This document shows positions 30,372 to 39,714 of a stretch of 64,000 nt of DNA, piece after piece. Source of the DNA: an uncultured Paracoccaceae bacterium. Its GTDB lineage: Bacteria > Pseudomonadota > Alphaproteobacteria > Rhodobacterales > Rhodobacteraceae. How positions within the stretch are numbered: the first letter of the stretch is position 1; the number at the start of each line of letters is the position of its first letter. Under the pieces are notes generated by a model. It searched no databases, was not told the DNA's origin, and worked only from the letters and a program-made list of their open reading frames with translations. A program made the position numbers and the translations under genes. Where the stretch lies: positions 1 to 64,000 of the forward strand of contig CAJXWO010000007.1 of the NCBI GenBank assembly GCA_913062865.1, written 5' to 3'.

Positions 30372-30400
30372 GGCCCGGAAGCGTCCAACGTTTCCGGGCC
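30372..30400 (+). terminator. Hairpin downstream of the hlyC-like gene
   Basis: GGCCCGGAAgCGT-CCA-ACGtTTCCGGGCC. Confidence 0.6.
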
Positions 30401-30460
30401 GTTGTCGTTCAAAGCATCGGGGCCGCCCGGTGGGCAGACGACCCCGCGCCGATGCCGGGA

Positions 30461-31369
30461 TCAGAGCATCAACTGATAGCTTGTGGGGACGTAGCGGAAG
30501 CCGTCGCCATCGGCCTCGACAAAGCCCGTGCCGGGGAAGGGCATGTGGTAGCCCACGAAGGGGATCTTGTCCGCGGCCAGCATCCCCAGGACGCGGCGGC
30601 GGGTCGCAGCCGCGGCGGCCTTGTCCATGTCAAAGCGCACTTCCCAATCCGGGTAGGCCAGCGACCAGACGTAGTGGTTGGCGAAATCCGCGGCGATCAG
30701 CAGCTGTTCGCCCTCGCTTTCCAGCATGTAGGTCATGTGGCCCGGCGTGTGGCCAAAGGCGGCCATCGCGGTGATGCCCGAGGCGACGCTACCGCCATCG
30801 TCGAGCATGGTCATCTGCTCGGCCAGGGGCGCGACCTTGCCCTGGAAACCTTCGTTGTCGGTCTGCGACCAGGCGTCGAACTCGGCCGCGCCGGTCACAT
30901 ACCGCGCGTTCGGGAAGGTCACGCCCGCGTCGCCCGCGATGCCGCCGATATGATCGCCATGCATGTGCGTCAGCACCACCACGTCGACCTGGTCGGGCGT
31001 ATAGCCCGCGGCTGCCAGCGCGCCGGTGATGCCATCGGGGTTGAGCCCGGTGTCGAACAGCACCAGCTCGGACCCGGTGTTCACGATGGTCGGCGTAAAG
31101 AAGAACTGCGCCACATCCGTGGGGATGTTCGCGGCCTCGGAGGCTGTGGCGAACGCGTCCTCGCTCACGTTCAGGCCGAAGATCTGCTGCGGGTTCTCCA
31201 CCGGCCGCGTGCCCGCCAGCATGGTCGTCACCTCGAACCCGCCCAGAACGACGCGGTTCGCGGTGGCGGGGGCTGCGCCCATCATCGGCGCACCGGCCTG
31301 GGCCAGCGGGGCCATGGCGGCGGTCAGGGGCAGGGCGGCGGCCCCGGTCAGGGCCTTGCGTCGGGTCAT
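30461..31369 (-). CDS. MBL-fold metallo-hydrolase with Tat-like signal
   Basis: VVVLTHMHGDHIGGI; MTRRKALTGAAALPLTAAM. Confidence 0.92.
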   Translation of the reverse strand: MTRRKALTGAAALPLTAAMAPLAQAGAPMMGAAPATANRVVLGGFEVTTMLAGTRPVENPQQIFGLNVSEDAFATASEAANIPTDVAQFFFTPTIVNTGSELVLFDTGLNPDGITGALAAAGYTPDQVDVVVLTHMHGDHIGGIAGDAGVTFPNARYVTGAAEFDAWSQTDNEGFQGKVAPLAEQMTMLDDGGSVASGITAMAAFGHTPGHMTYMLESEGEQLLIAADFANHYVWSLAYPDWEVRFDMDKAAAAATRRRVLGMLAADKIPFVGYHMPFPGTGFVEADGDGFRYVPTSYQLML

Positions 31370-31514
31370 CTTGAAGGGGGTCACTGGGGTCTCTCCTCGC
31401 TTTGGGTGGTGCCCTGCGGCAAAATAGCGCAAAATATCACGCGCAAAGTGCGGAAATCGCGAATGATGCATGCGCTCGCGCACATGTGACGCACGGATCG
31501 CGGTCGGAGGTCCC

Positions 31515-31943
31515 ATGGCCGAGTACAAGACGCAGCCCACCGGGGCCGATGTCGCGGCCTATCTCGACGCGGTCGCGCCGGATGCCCGGCGGCGTGACGC
31601 CCATCGCCTGAACGCCCTGTTTCAAGAGGTCACGGGATGGCAACCGCAGATGTGGGGCCCGTCGATGGTCGGTTATGGGTGCTATGACTATACCTATGAA
31701 AGTGGCCGCTCCGGTCACTCACTGGCCACCGGCTTTGCACCGCGCAAGGCCAACCTGTCGATCTACATCATGCCGGGCTATGCCGATTTCGGTAGTATTC
31801 TCGAGGAGCTTGGCCCTCACAAGATGGGCAAGAGCTGCCTCTACATCACACGGCTCGACCGGGTGAACGAAGACGCGTTGCGCCGCCTGATCCGCGCTGG
31901 GCTTGACGATCTGGCGGCCCGCTGGCCGGTCTACCCGGCGTGA
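31515..31943 (+). CDS. DUF1801-type protein
   Basis: MAEYKTQPTGADVAAYLDAVAPDARRRDAHRLNALFQEVTGWQPQMWGPSMVGYGCYDYTYESGR. Confidence 0.8.
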   Translation: MAEYKTQPTGADVAAYLDAVAPDARRRDAHRLNALFQEVTGWQPQMWGPSMVGYGCYDYTYESGRSGHSLATGFAPRKANLSIYIMPGYADFGSILEELGPHKMGKSCLYITRLDRVNEDALRRLIRAGLDDLAARWPVYPA

Positions 31944-32333
31944 TCATTCCCACCAGCGGTCGATGGTGGCGATATCGTCGTCCGACCAGCCGAAATGATG
32001 CGCGAATTCATGCACCGTGACATGGGCCACAAGATCGGCCAGGTCGATATCCCCGCGGTCGCGCCACTCGGCCAGGATCGGCTCGCGAAAGAGCCACACG
32101 GTGTCCGGACCCATCGGCTGATCGAAGACTGATTTCTCGGTCAGCGGGATGCCATCGTAAAGCCCCGTCAGCTCCAGCGGGTCATCCATGTCGAGATCGC
32201 GCAGGAACTCTTCAGGCGGCCAGTCCACCACCTGTAACGCGACCTCTTGCGCCTTTTCGGCAAAGGGGGCCGGGAAGGCGGCAATCGCCTGGCGCGCAAT
32301 GGCATAGAAACTGTCGATGTCGGTCGCGGTCAT
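31944..32333 (-). CDS. Metallopeptidase family (zincin-like) protein
   Basis: HVTVHEFAHHFGWSDDDI (HExxH). Confidence 0.88.
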   Translation of the reverse strand: MTATDIDSFYAIARQAIAAFPAPFAEKAQEVALQVVDWPPEEFLRDLDMDDPLELTGLYDGIPLTEKSVFDQPMGPDTVWLFREPILAEWRDRGDIDLADLVAHVTVHEFAHHFGWSDDDIATIDRWWE

Positions 32334-32421
32334 GGCCCGTGGGTATACGCCCGCCAGCCCCCGCCCGCCATGGACAAAGCCCGGCCCTTGTGAAAAACGG
32401 ACGCGCACAGGAGACACGCCC

Positions 32422-33750
32422 ATGACCACCACCCGTTTCGCCCCGTCGCCCACCGGCTATATCCATGTCGGCAACCTGCGCACCGCGCTGTTCAACTACC
32501 TGATCGCGCGGAAGGCCGGCGGCACCTTCATCCTGCGCATTGACGACACCGATCCCGAGCGGTCGAAAGAGGACTACGTCGACGCCATCAAGGAAGACCT
32601 CGACTGGCTGGGCCTGCATTGGGACCGGGTCGAGCGGCAGTCCGAGCGGCTGGACCGCTACGCCGAGGCCGCCGACCGCCTGCGCGAGATGGGGCGGTTC
32701 TACGAGTGTTTCGAGACCCCGACCGAGCTGGACCTCAAGCGCAAGAAGCAGCTGAACATGGGCAAGCCCCCGGTCTATGACCGCGCGGCACTTGCCCTGT
32801 CGGACGCCGAGAAAGATACGCTGCGCGCCGAACGCGGGCAGGGGCATTGGCGCTTCAAGCTCGATCACGAGCGGATCGAATGGGTCGATGGCATCCTGGG
32901 CGATATCTCCATCGACGCGGCCAGCGTGTCGGACCCGGTGCTGATCCGGGGCGATGGGCAGGTGCTTTATACGCTTGCCTCGGTCGTCGACGACACCGAG
33001 ATGGGCGTGACCCATGTGGTGCGCGGATCGGACCACGTGACGAACACCGCGACCCAGATCCAGATGATCCGCGCGCTGGGGGCCGAGCCGCCCGCCTTCG
33101 CCCACCATTCGCTGCTGACCGGCCCCCAGGGCGAGGCGCTGTCGAAACGCCTGGGCACGCTCAGCTTGCGCGACCTGCGCGCGCGCGGCGTGGAACCCAT
33201 GGCACTTCTGAGCCTGATGGCGCGCCTGGGCTCGTCCGACCCGGTCGAGCTGCGCGGGTCCGTGGACGAGCTGGTCGAGGGGTTCGACATCTCCCGCTTC
33301 GGAGCGGCGCCCACGAAATTTGACGAGAACGACCTGTTCCCGCTCACGGCCCGGCATCTGCACGCACAACCGCTCGACGCCGTGCGCGCGGAGATTGCCG
33401 CGCTGGGCGTGCCCGATGACCTGGCCGAGCGGTTCTGGACGGTTGCCCGCGAAAACATCACCACCCGTGCGGACCTGGCCGGCTGGTGGGCGATGATGCG
33501 CGACGGGGCCGATCCGGTCATTGCCGACGAGGACCGCAATTTCGTGGCCGAGGCGATGGCGCTTTTGCCCGAGCCGCCCTATGACGATCAGACTTGGGCC
33601 ACATGGACGGCCGCTGTGAAGGACAAGACCGGCCGCAAGGGCAAGGGGCTTTTCATGCCGCTGCGCCTGGCGCTCACCGGCCAGCCAAGGGGCCCCGAGA
33701 TGGCCGACCTGATGCCGCTTCTGCAACACGTTCGGGCAAAACACGGCTGA
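32422..33750 (+). CDS. gltX: Glutamyl-tRNA synthetase
   Basis: RFAPSPTGYIHVGNLRTALFNYLIARKAGG; ALSKRLGTLS. Confidence 0.96.
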   Translation: MTTTRFAPSPTGYIHVGNLRTALFNYLIARKAGGTFILRIDDTDPERSKEDYVDAIKEDLDWLGLHWDRVERQSERLDRYAEAADRLREMGRFYECFETPTELDLKRKKQLNMGKPPVYDRAALALSDAEKDTLRAERGQGHWRFKLDHERIEWVDGILGDISIDAASVSDPVLIRGDGQVLYTLASVVDDTEMGVTHVVRGSDHVTNTATQIQMIRALGAEPPAFAHHSLLTGPQGEALSKRLGTLSLRDLRARGVEPMALLSLMARLGSSDPVELRGSVDELVEGFDISRFGAAPTKFDENDLFPLTARHLHAQPLDAVRAEIAALGVPDDLAERFWTVARENITTRADLAGWWAMMRDGADPVIADEDRNFVAEAMALLPEPPYDDQTWATWTAAVKDKTGRKGKGLFMPLRLALTGQPRGPEMADLMPLLQHVRAKHG

Positions 33751-33778
33751 TCCCGGGGCGCGCGCCCGCCACAAAGGC

Positions 33779-33842
33779 AAAAGGCGTTTCGAAACGCCTT
33801 TTCCAAGGGTCTTCGAAGACCATTGCCGCCCGGACCGGTCCG
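33779..33842. repeat. Second TCGA-palindrome cluster, candidate gltX terminator
   Basis: AAAAGGCGTTTCGAAACGCCTTTT (33779-33802), GGTCTTCGAAGACC (33808-33821), CGGACCGGTCCG (33831-33842). Confidence 0.8.
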
Positions 33843-33932
33843 TCGCGCGCCCGTTCGGTCCGGTGTGCGCGGTGAAATCTCGTCTCCCGCCCAAGGACCG
33901 GCTGTGCTAGCTGGATCGGGACAGGGGGCGGA

Positions 33933-35357
33933 ATGGCACGGACTGACGCACAGACACAGGAACCGAACCGAACGCAGGCGCGCTTTCTCGAAGGCGGTCT
34001 TTTCCGCCATGTGACGGTGATGAGCCTGACGGCCTCGCTGGGCATGATGGCGATCTTCGCGGTCGATTTCATCGACATGGTCTTCATCGCCATGCTGGGC
34101 CGCGCGGAACTGGCGGCGGCCGTGGGCTATGCGGCCTCGATCCTCTTCTTCACCACGTCGTTCGGCATCGGCATGGCGATCGCCGCCGCCGCCCTCGTGT
34201 CGCGCGCCCTGGGCAGCGGGGATGGCGACCTGGCGCGCACCAAGGCCTCGAACGCGCTGATCCTGGGCGTGATCGCGGCCGCGCTTTTCGCCGCCGCCGT
34301 CTGGGTCAGCCTTGGCCCGCTCGTCCGGCTTCTGGGCGCCACGGGCGAGACCGAGAACCTGGCGATCCACTACTTGCAGATCATCGTGCCGACCCTGCCG
34401 TTCCTTGTGGCGGGCATGATGGGCAGCGCGATCCTGCGGGCCCATGGGGCGGCCAAGGCGGCGATGTGGGCCACGCTCTGGGGCGGGATCGTGAACGCGG
34501 TGCTGGATCCGATCCTGATTTTCGGCGCCGGGCTCGACCTGACGGGCGCGGCCATCGCCAGCGCGGCGGCGCGGGTGGCCATCGCCTTTGCCGCGCTCTG
34601 GCCGATCTTTCGTCACCACGGCGGGCTGGTCCGGCCCACGCTGCCCCAGATCACGGCGGACCTGCGCCCGGTCTTCGCCATTGCTCTGCCCGCGATCCTG
34701 ACCCAGCTCGCTACGCCCGTGGGCCAGGCCTATGTCACCCGTGCCATGGCCGAGTTCGGAGAGGCCGCGGTGGCGGGCATGGCCATCGTGGGCCGCCTGA
34801 CGCCGCTGTCTTTCGCGGTGATCTTCGCGCTGTCGGGCGCGGTGGGACCGATCATCGGCCAGAATGCCGGGGCCGAGCGGGCCGACCGGGTGCGTGGCGC
34901 CTTCCGCGCGGCGATGCTCTTTGCAGGCATGTATGTCGTCGCAGTGTCGGTCCTTCTGTTCGTGTTGCGCGGACCCATCGCGGCGCTTTTCGGGGCCGAG
35001 GGGCTCACGCGCGAGATCGTGTTCCTGTTCTGCGGGCCGCTGGCGCTCTTTTTCTATTTCAACGGCGTGCTTTTCGTGGCGAACGCGGCCTTTAACAACC
35101 TGGGCCGCCCGTTCTGGTCCACGGCACTGAACTGGGGGCGGCATACGCTGGGCACGGTGCCGCCGGTGATGCTGGGCGCCTGGTGGCTGGGCGCGCCCGG
35201 CGTGCTGATCGGGCAGGCGCTGGGCGGGGTCCTGTTCGGCGTGCTGGCGGTGGTGCTGGCACGGCTGCTGATGGCCGAGCCCCGGATCGCGCCCGCGCGG
35301 GACCCAGCCTTCACCCGGCTGGTGCGTCAGACGCAGCTGTTCTTCAGCCGACGGTAA
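33933..35357 (+). CDS. MATE family efflux transporter
   Basis: 12-TM MATE-type protein (VTVMSLTASLGMMAIFAVDFIDMVFIAMLGRAELAA). Confidence 0.93.
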   Translation: MARTDAQTQEPNRTQARFLEGGLFRHVTVMSLTASLGMMAIFAVDFIDMVFIAMLGRAELAAAVGYAASILFFTTSFGIGMAIAAAALVSRALGSGDGDLARTKASNALILGVIAAALFAAAVWVSLGPLVRLLGATGETENLAIHYLQIIVPTLPFLVAGMMGSAILRAHGAAKAAMWATLWGGIVNAVLDPILIFGAGLDLTGAAIASAAARVAIAFAALWPIFRHHGGLVRPTLPQITADLRPVFAIALPAILTQLATPVGQAYVTRAMAEFGEAAVAGMAIVGRLTPLSFAVIFALSGAVGPIIGQNAGAERADRVRGAFRAAMLFAGMYVVAVSVLLFVLRGPIAALFGAEGLTREIVFLFCGPLALFFYFNGVLFVANAAFNNLGRPFWSTALNWGRHTLGTVPPVMLGAWWLGAPGVLIGQALGGVLFGVLAVVLARLLMAEPRIAPARDPAFTRLVRQTQLFFSRR

Positions 35358-35369
35358 CCCGCGGCGCGG

Positions 35370-36596
35370 TCAGAGCCGCGCCTTGTCGCTGTCGAGCGCC
35401 AGCGCGGCCTGCGCATGATCCTTGGGATAGGCCGCCAGGCGCTGCGTCGCGGCCTGCCAACCCGGGGCGCCACGGCTGCCCAGCCGGTCCAGCGCGAAGA
35501 TAAGCCGCTGCGCCACTTCGATACAGCCCGCACCATCGCGCGCTATGGGGGCAAAGGCCGCGTCGAACAGCTGATCGGCGATGATCTCGGGCACATGAAC
35601 CCGGTCAAAGCGCGGTGCGGGCATGGCTACGTCGCGCGGCCGGCCGAACTGCCACAACAGCCCCTCGAGCCGCGCGAGCGCCTCGATCGCGGTGCCGGGG
35701 TCGTTGACGCCGGGGGACATGGCGCGCTGGCCGATCTCGGAGAGCACGGTCAGTCCATAGCGGGCATCCTGTTCGAAGGTGCGTTCGGTCCCCAGCGTGA
35801 AGAAGCCGGCGTAGGGTGCGGGATCGCTGTCCTCGGGCAATTGGACGAAGGCCACGGGCGTGTCCGCGAGGACGTGATCGCCGGGGACATGGACCAGCCA
35901 AATGCGCCCTTCGGCCTGGGCCAGCCGGGCCTGAAGGCGCGGCATGTCCACCAGTTGCAAGTACCCGGTCCGCCGGGCCAGCACGGGCGCGGCATCGGCG
36001 GGCGGGCGGACCGACGGCCCCTCGGGCACGCCACCCATGCAGGGCCGCGTGCGGCGCGCCTCGAGGCTCTGCCGGGCGGTCGCACCGACCACGTTCATCG
36101 TGTGATCCATGCTGCCCAAAAGCGACAGGTGCTCGATCCAGCGCAGGATGGCGAGGATGATCATCGCCACGATCCCCACGGTGAAGCCGAACACCGTCAC
36201 CGACGCCGCCGGATCGTACAGATCGGCGCGGAACATCAGGATCGCGCTCAGCGAAAAGATGAAGGCACCCACGAAGGTGGCCAGCACGTTTTGCGTCGTG
36301 GTGTCGGCCAGGAGGATCCGGTAGGCCCGCGGCGTGGCCTGGGACGACGCCGCGCGATAGGCCGAGACCATCACGTTGAGCGAAAAGGTCGTCACGGCCA
36401 GCATGGTCGAGGCGAGGATCGTCAGCACCGGCAGAACCGCGTCCTGCCCCAGCCGATCGGTCAGCGCCGGGGGGATGAATCGGCCCAGCGGAGCTGCGAC
36501 CAGCACCGCCACCACGGCGAGCGCCGAAATCAACACGATCCGCACCCACAGCTTTTTCAGGTAGCGCAGAACGATGGCCCAGAATGTCGAGACCAT
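35370..36596 (-). CDS. DUF2254-type membrane protein
   Basis: Four N-terminal TM segments, then a long soluble domain (LSEIGQRAMSPGVNDPGTAIEALARLEGLL). Confidence 0.85.
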   Translation of the reverse strand: MVSTFWAIVLRYLKKLWVRIVLISALAVVAVLVAAPLGRFIPPALTDRLGQDAVLPVLTILASTMLAVTTFSLNVMVSAYRAASSQATPRAYRILLADTTTQNVLATFVGAFIFSLSAILMFRADLYDPAASVTVFGFTVGIVAMIILAILRWIEHLSLLGSMDHTMNVVGATARQSLEARRTRPCMGGVPEGPSVRPPADAAPVLARRTGYLQLVDMPRLQARLAQAEGRIWLVHVPGDHVLADTPVAFVQLPEDSDPAPYAGFFTLGTERTFEQDARYGLTVLSEIGQRAMSPGVNDPGTAIEALARLEGLLWQFGRPRDVAMPAPRFDRVHVPEIIADQLFDAAFAPIARDGAGCIEVAQRLIFALDRLGSRGAPGWQAATQRLAAYPKDHAQAALALDSDKARL

Positions 36597-36637
36597 GCGC
36601 GGCCCTCCTGTCCTTTGCCCAGCATGGGGGCGGTGGG

Positions 36638-37225
36638 TCAGGCCGTAAAGCGGATATCCTCGGGTGTGATCAGGCGCACGGATTTGCGCTGCAACTCGGC
36701 ATCGACGATGGCGCGCTCGGCCGCGTCCAGCCATTGGTGGCGCGGATAGCGCGGATCGGCGCGATCATCCAGCACCGGCGCGTCCCAGCCATCGGTCGTG
36801 TCGAAAAAGCGCCGCACGCCGTCATGGCCGAACTCGGTCAGGTAGCCCTGCACCACCACGTCGAGATAGCTCAGCAACACCGGGTGCCGGGTGCTGGGCG
36901 CGTCATGCTTGCCCTCGGGCACCGCGTAGATCGCCACCTCGGGCCGGTAGGGCAGGTCATGGGTCACGTCGCCGGTCGCCGGCAGGCGGTCATAGGCGGC
37001 CTCGCGCTGATCGAGCGCGCGCCAGTCGCCACCGGGCACCGCCGCGATCAGCCCTTCGATCTCGGAGCCCGGCGCGGGCGTCACTGTCAGAAAGGCCACC
37101 GGGCGCAGTCCGGTATGCCGCCAGACCCGCCGCCAGCCGGTCACCCGGGCGCGATGGGCATCCGCATAGGCATGGGTCGCGCGGTTCACGAGACTGCCGT
37201 AGCCAAAGAAATAAGGGTCACTCAT
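36638..37225 (-). CDS. Gamma-glutamylcyclotransferase-like protein
   Basis: DPYFFGYGSLVNRATH; VTGWRRVW. Confidence 0.85.
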   Translation of the reverse strand: MSDPYFFGYGSLVNRATHAYADAHRARVTGWRRVWRHTGLRPVAFLTVTPAPGSEIEGLIAAVPGGDWRALDQREAAYDRLPATGDVTHDLPYRPEVAIYAVPEGKHDAPSTRHPVLLSYLDVVVQGYLTEFGHDGVRRFFDTTDGWDAPVLDDRADPRYPRHQWLDAAERAIVDAELQRKSVRLITPEDIRFTA

Positions 37226-37308
37226 GGCTGCCAAAAATGATGTAATCTTGATGCATGTCAATCACTCGGCGTAAGAAGGGCGTCATAACACGCTTGTGAA
37301 ACCGAACC

Positions 37309-37788
37309 GTGGAGGCTCTTTTGCGCGTCACGAAAAGAACGAACATCGCCATCAGGGTGCTGATGTATTGCGGCACCCATGCGGATCGGCTGGTGACCAA
37401 GGCCGAGATCGCCAAGACCTGCAACGCGTCCGAAAACCACCTGGCGCAGGTCATCAACCAGCTGAGCCAGCTGGGCTACCTGCGCACCCAGCGCGGGCGC
37501 AACGGGGGTCTCAGCCTGGCGCGGCCGATGAACGAAATCGAAATCGGCGAGGTCTTCCGCGCGCTCGAAGCGCCGGTGCCGCTGGCCGAATGCTTTGCCG
37601 ATGCGGACAATTCCTGCCCGCTGACCGAGGCCTGCCGCCTGCGGCTTGCGCTCGCCGACGCGGCCGAGGCGTTCTATGCCCATCTCGACGCGATCAAGCT
37701 CGACTCGCTGGTCTGCGGCAATGACCGGCTGTTCGAGCTCCTGGCACCGAACATGACCTGTTCGAACGGGGTTCTGGAAACCGCCTAG
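37309..37788 (+). CDS. Rrf2 family regulator with NsrR-like Cys cluster
   Basis: KRTNIAIRVLMYCGTHADRLVTKAEIAKTCNASENHLAQVINQLSQLGYLRTQRGRNGGL; C-x7-C-x5-C (CFADADNSCPLTEAC). Confidence 0.9.
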   Translation: MEALLRVTKRTNIAIRVLMYCGTHADRLVTKAEIAKTCNASENHLAQVINQLSQLGYLRTQRGRNGGLSLARPMNEIEIGEVFRALEAPVPLAECFADADNSCPLTEACRLRLALADAAEAFYAHLDAIKLDSLVCGNDRLFELLAPNMTCSNGVLETA

Positions 37789-37873
37789 GACGCGCGCCCT
37801 GTCCCGGGGCGTGACACAGCGGGTCCCGAGAGGGGACTTGCCAGCAGGGCCGTGCTTCGCTACCTCTACCCCA

Positions 37874-38036
37874 TCGAATTGGGAGAACCGGGCCTGACCC
37901 GGTGCCGAAGGAGCAACCGCCCCGGAAACTCTCAGGCCTCAGGGACCGGTTCGATCGACAGACTCTGGAGAGAGGCGCCCGCGCGGCGTCCGCCGAAGGG
38001 ATAACGATCTCAGGCGAAAGGACAGAGGGGGCATCT
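37874..38036 (+). promoter_or_regulatory. Tandem glycine riboswitch upstream of gcvT
   Basis: Two aptamer-like modules: gggagaacc...gccgaaggagcaaccgccccggaaactctcaggcc...ggaccgg, and actctggagagaggcgcc...gccgaagggataacgatctcaggcgaaaggacagagggg. Confidence 0.92.
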
Positions 38037-38117
38037 GGTGCAGGCGGCCCGCCGTCTGCGGAATAGGATGCCCGGCGACCCGACACGACATCGCCGGTGG
38101 GACGCAAGGGGACCGCG

Positions 38118-39230
38118 ATGACCGATCTCGCCCGCACGCCGCTATACGATCTCCACGACGAGCTTGGCGCCAAGATGGTGCCTTTCGCCGGCTACGAGAT
38201 GCCGGTGCAGTATCCCATGGGCGTGATGGGCGAACACAAGCACTGCCGCGCGCAGGCGGGTCTGTTCGATGTGAGCCACATGGGACAGGTCATTTTGCGC
38301 GGCGCGGATGCGGGCCTCGCACTGGAGCGGCTGGTGCCCGTGAACATCGTCGGGCTGGCCGAGGGGCGGCAACGCTACGGTCTTTTCACCAATGACGCAG
38401 GCGGGATCGAGGATGACCTGATGATCGCCAACAAGGGCGATCACCTGTTCCTTGTGGTCAATGCCGCGCGTAAGGCCGAGGATCTGTCACTGCTGCGCGC
38501 GGGCCTGCCGGGGATCGAGATCGAGGAACTGACCGACCGCGCGCTTCTGGCGCTGCAGGGGCCCGGTGCAGAGCTGGCATTGGCGGGTCTGGTGCCCGAT
38601 GCGGTGCCCATGCGCTTCATGGACGTGATCGAGGCGCCGCTGATGGGTGCGACAGCCTGGATCTCGCGGTCGGGCTACACGGGCGAGGACGGGTTCGAGA
38701 TCTCCGTGCCCGCCCATCTGGCCGAGGGCGTGGCGCGCGCGCTGCTGGCGCACGAGGCGGTGGCGCCCATCGGTCTTGGCGCGCGGGACAGCCTGCGGCT
38801 CGAGGCGGGGCTGTGCCTTTACGGCAATGACATCGACGCCACGACGACGCCGGTCGAGGCGGGGCTGGGCTGGGCCATCCAGAAGGTGCGGCGCACCGGC
38901 GGCGACCGCGCGGGCGGGTTTCCAGGGGCCGACACGATCCTGCAACAATTGGACAACGGCACCCTTCGCCAGCGCGTGGGCCTCCTGCCGGAAGGCCGCG
39001 CGCCCATGCGGGGCGGTGTCGCGCTGTTCGAGGCCGAGATCGGCGGAGAGGCCATTGGCCACGTCACCTCCGGTGGCTTTGGCCCGACGGTCGAGGCCCC
39101 CGTGGCCATGGGCTACGTCCCCACGGCGCAGGCCACCCCCGGCACGCAGCTTTATGGCGAGGTTCGGGGCAAACGCCTGCCGGTGCGCGTTGCGGCGCTG
39201 CCCTTTGTCGAACAGAATTTCAAACGTTGA
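38118..39230 (+). CDS. gcvT: Glycine cleavage system T protein
   Basis: TPLYDLHDELGAKMVPFAGYEMPVQYPMGVMGEHKHCR. Confidence 0.96.
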   Translation: MTDLARTPLYDLHDELGAKMVPFAGYEMPVQYPMGVMGEHKHCRAQAGLFDVSHMGQVILRGADAGLALERLVPVNIVGLAEGRQRYGLFTNDAGGIEDDLMIANKGDHLFLVVNAARKAEDLSLLRAGLPGIEIEELTDRALLALQGPGAELALAGLVPDAVPMRFMDVIEAPLMGATAWISRSGYTGEDGFEISVPAHLAEGVARALLAHEAVAPIGLGARDSLRLEAGLCLYGNDIDATTTPVEAGLGWAIQKVRRTGGDRAGGFPGADTILQQLDNGTLRQRVGLLPEGRAPMRGGVALFEAEIGGEAIGHVTSGGFGPTVEAPVAMGYVPTAQATPGTQLYGEVRGKRLPVRVAALPFVEQNFKR

Positions 39231-39257
39231 CCCGGTTTGCCCAACGGAGAGGGATCC

Positions 39258-39617
39258 ATGAAATACACCGAAGAACATGAATGGCTGCGCGAAGAGGACG
39301 GTGTCATCGTCGTCGGCATCACCGAACACGCGGCCGAACAGCTGGGCGACGTGGTGTTCGTCGAACTGCCCGAGGCCGGCACCAGCGTGTCCAAGGATGA
39401 CGAGGTCGTGGTGATCGAATCGGTCAAGGCCGCGTCGGACATCCTGGCCCCCATCGACGGCGAGATCACCGAGGTGAACGAGGCGCTTGTCGACAACCCC
39501 AGCCTCGTCAACGACGATCCGCTGGGCGAAGCATGGTTCTTCAAGATGACCGCCGCCGACTCGTCCCAGATGGACGAAATGATGGACGAAGCCGCCTACA
39601 AGGCGTTCGTCGGCTAG
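39258..39617 (+). CDS. gcvH: Glycine cleavage system H protein
   Basis: [36 protein letters not shown] (lipoyl Lys). Confidence 0.97.
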   Translation: MKYTEEHEWLREEDGVIVVGITEHAAEQLGDVVFVELPEAGTSVSKDDEVVVIESVKAASDILAPIDGEITEVNEALVDNPSLVNDDPLGEAWFFKMTAADSSQMDEMMDEAAYKAFVG

Positions 39618-39714
39618 GCCCAGGGCCTGCCCCCTGCGGGCGGGCCGCCCATGACACCCGACAGGGGCGGGGGGCTGTCCCCCGGCCCGGTGCTGCCAGA
39701 CCAGGAGCGAATGG

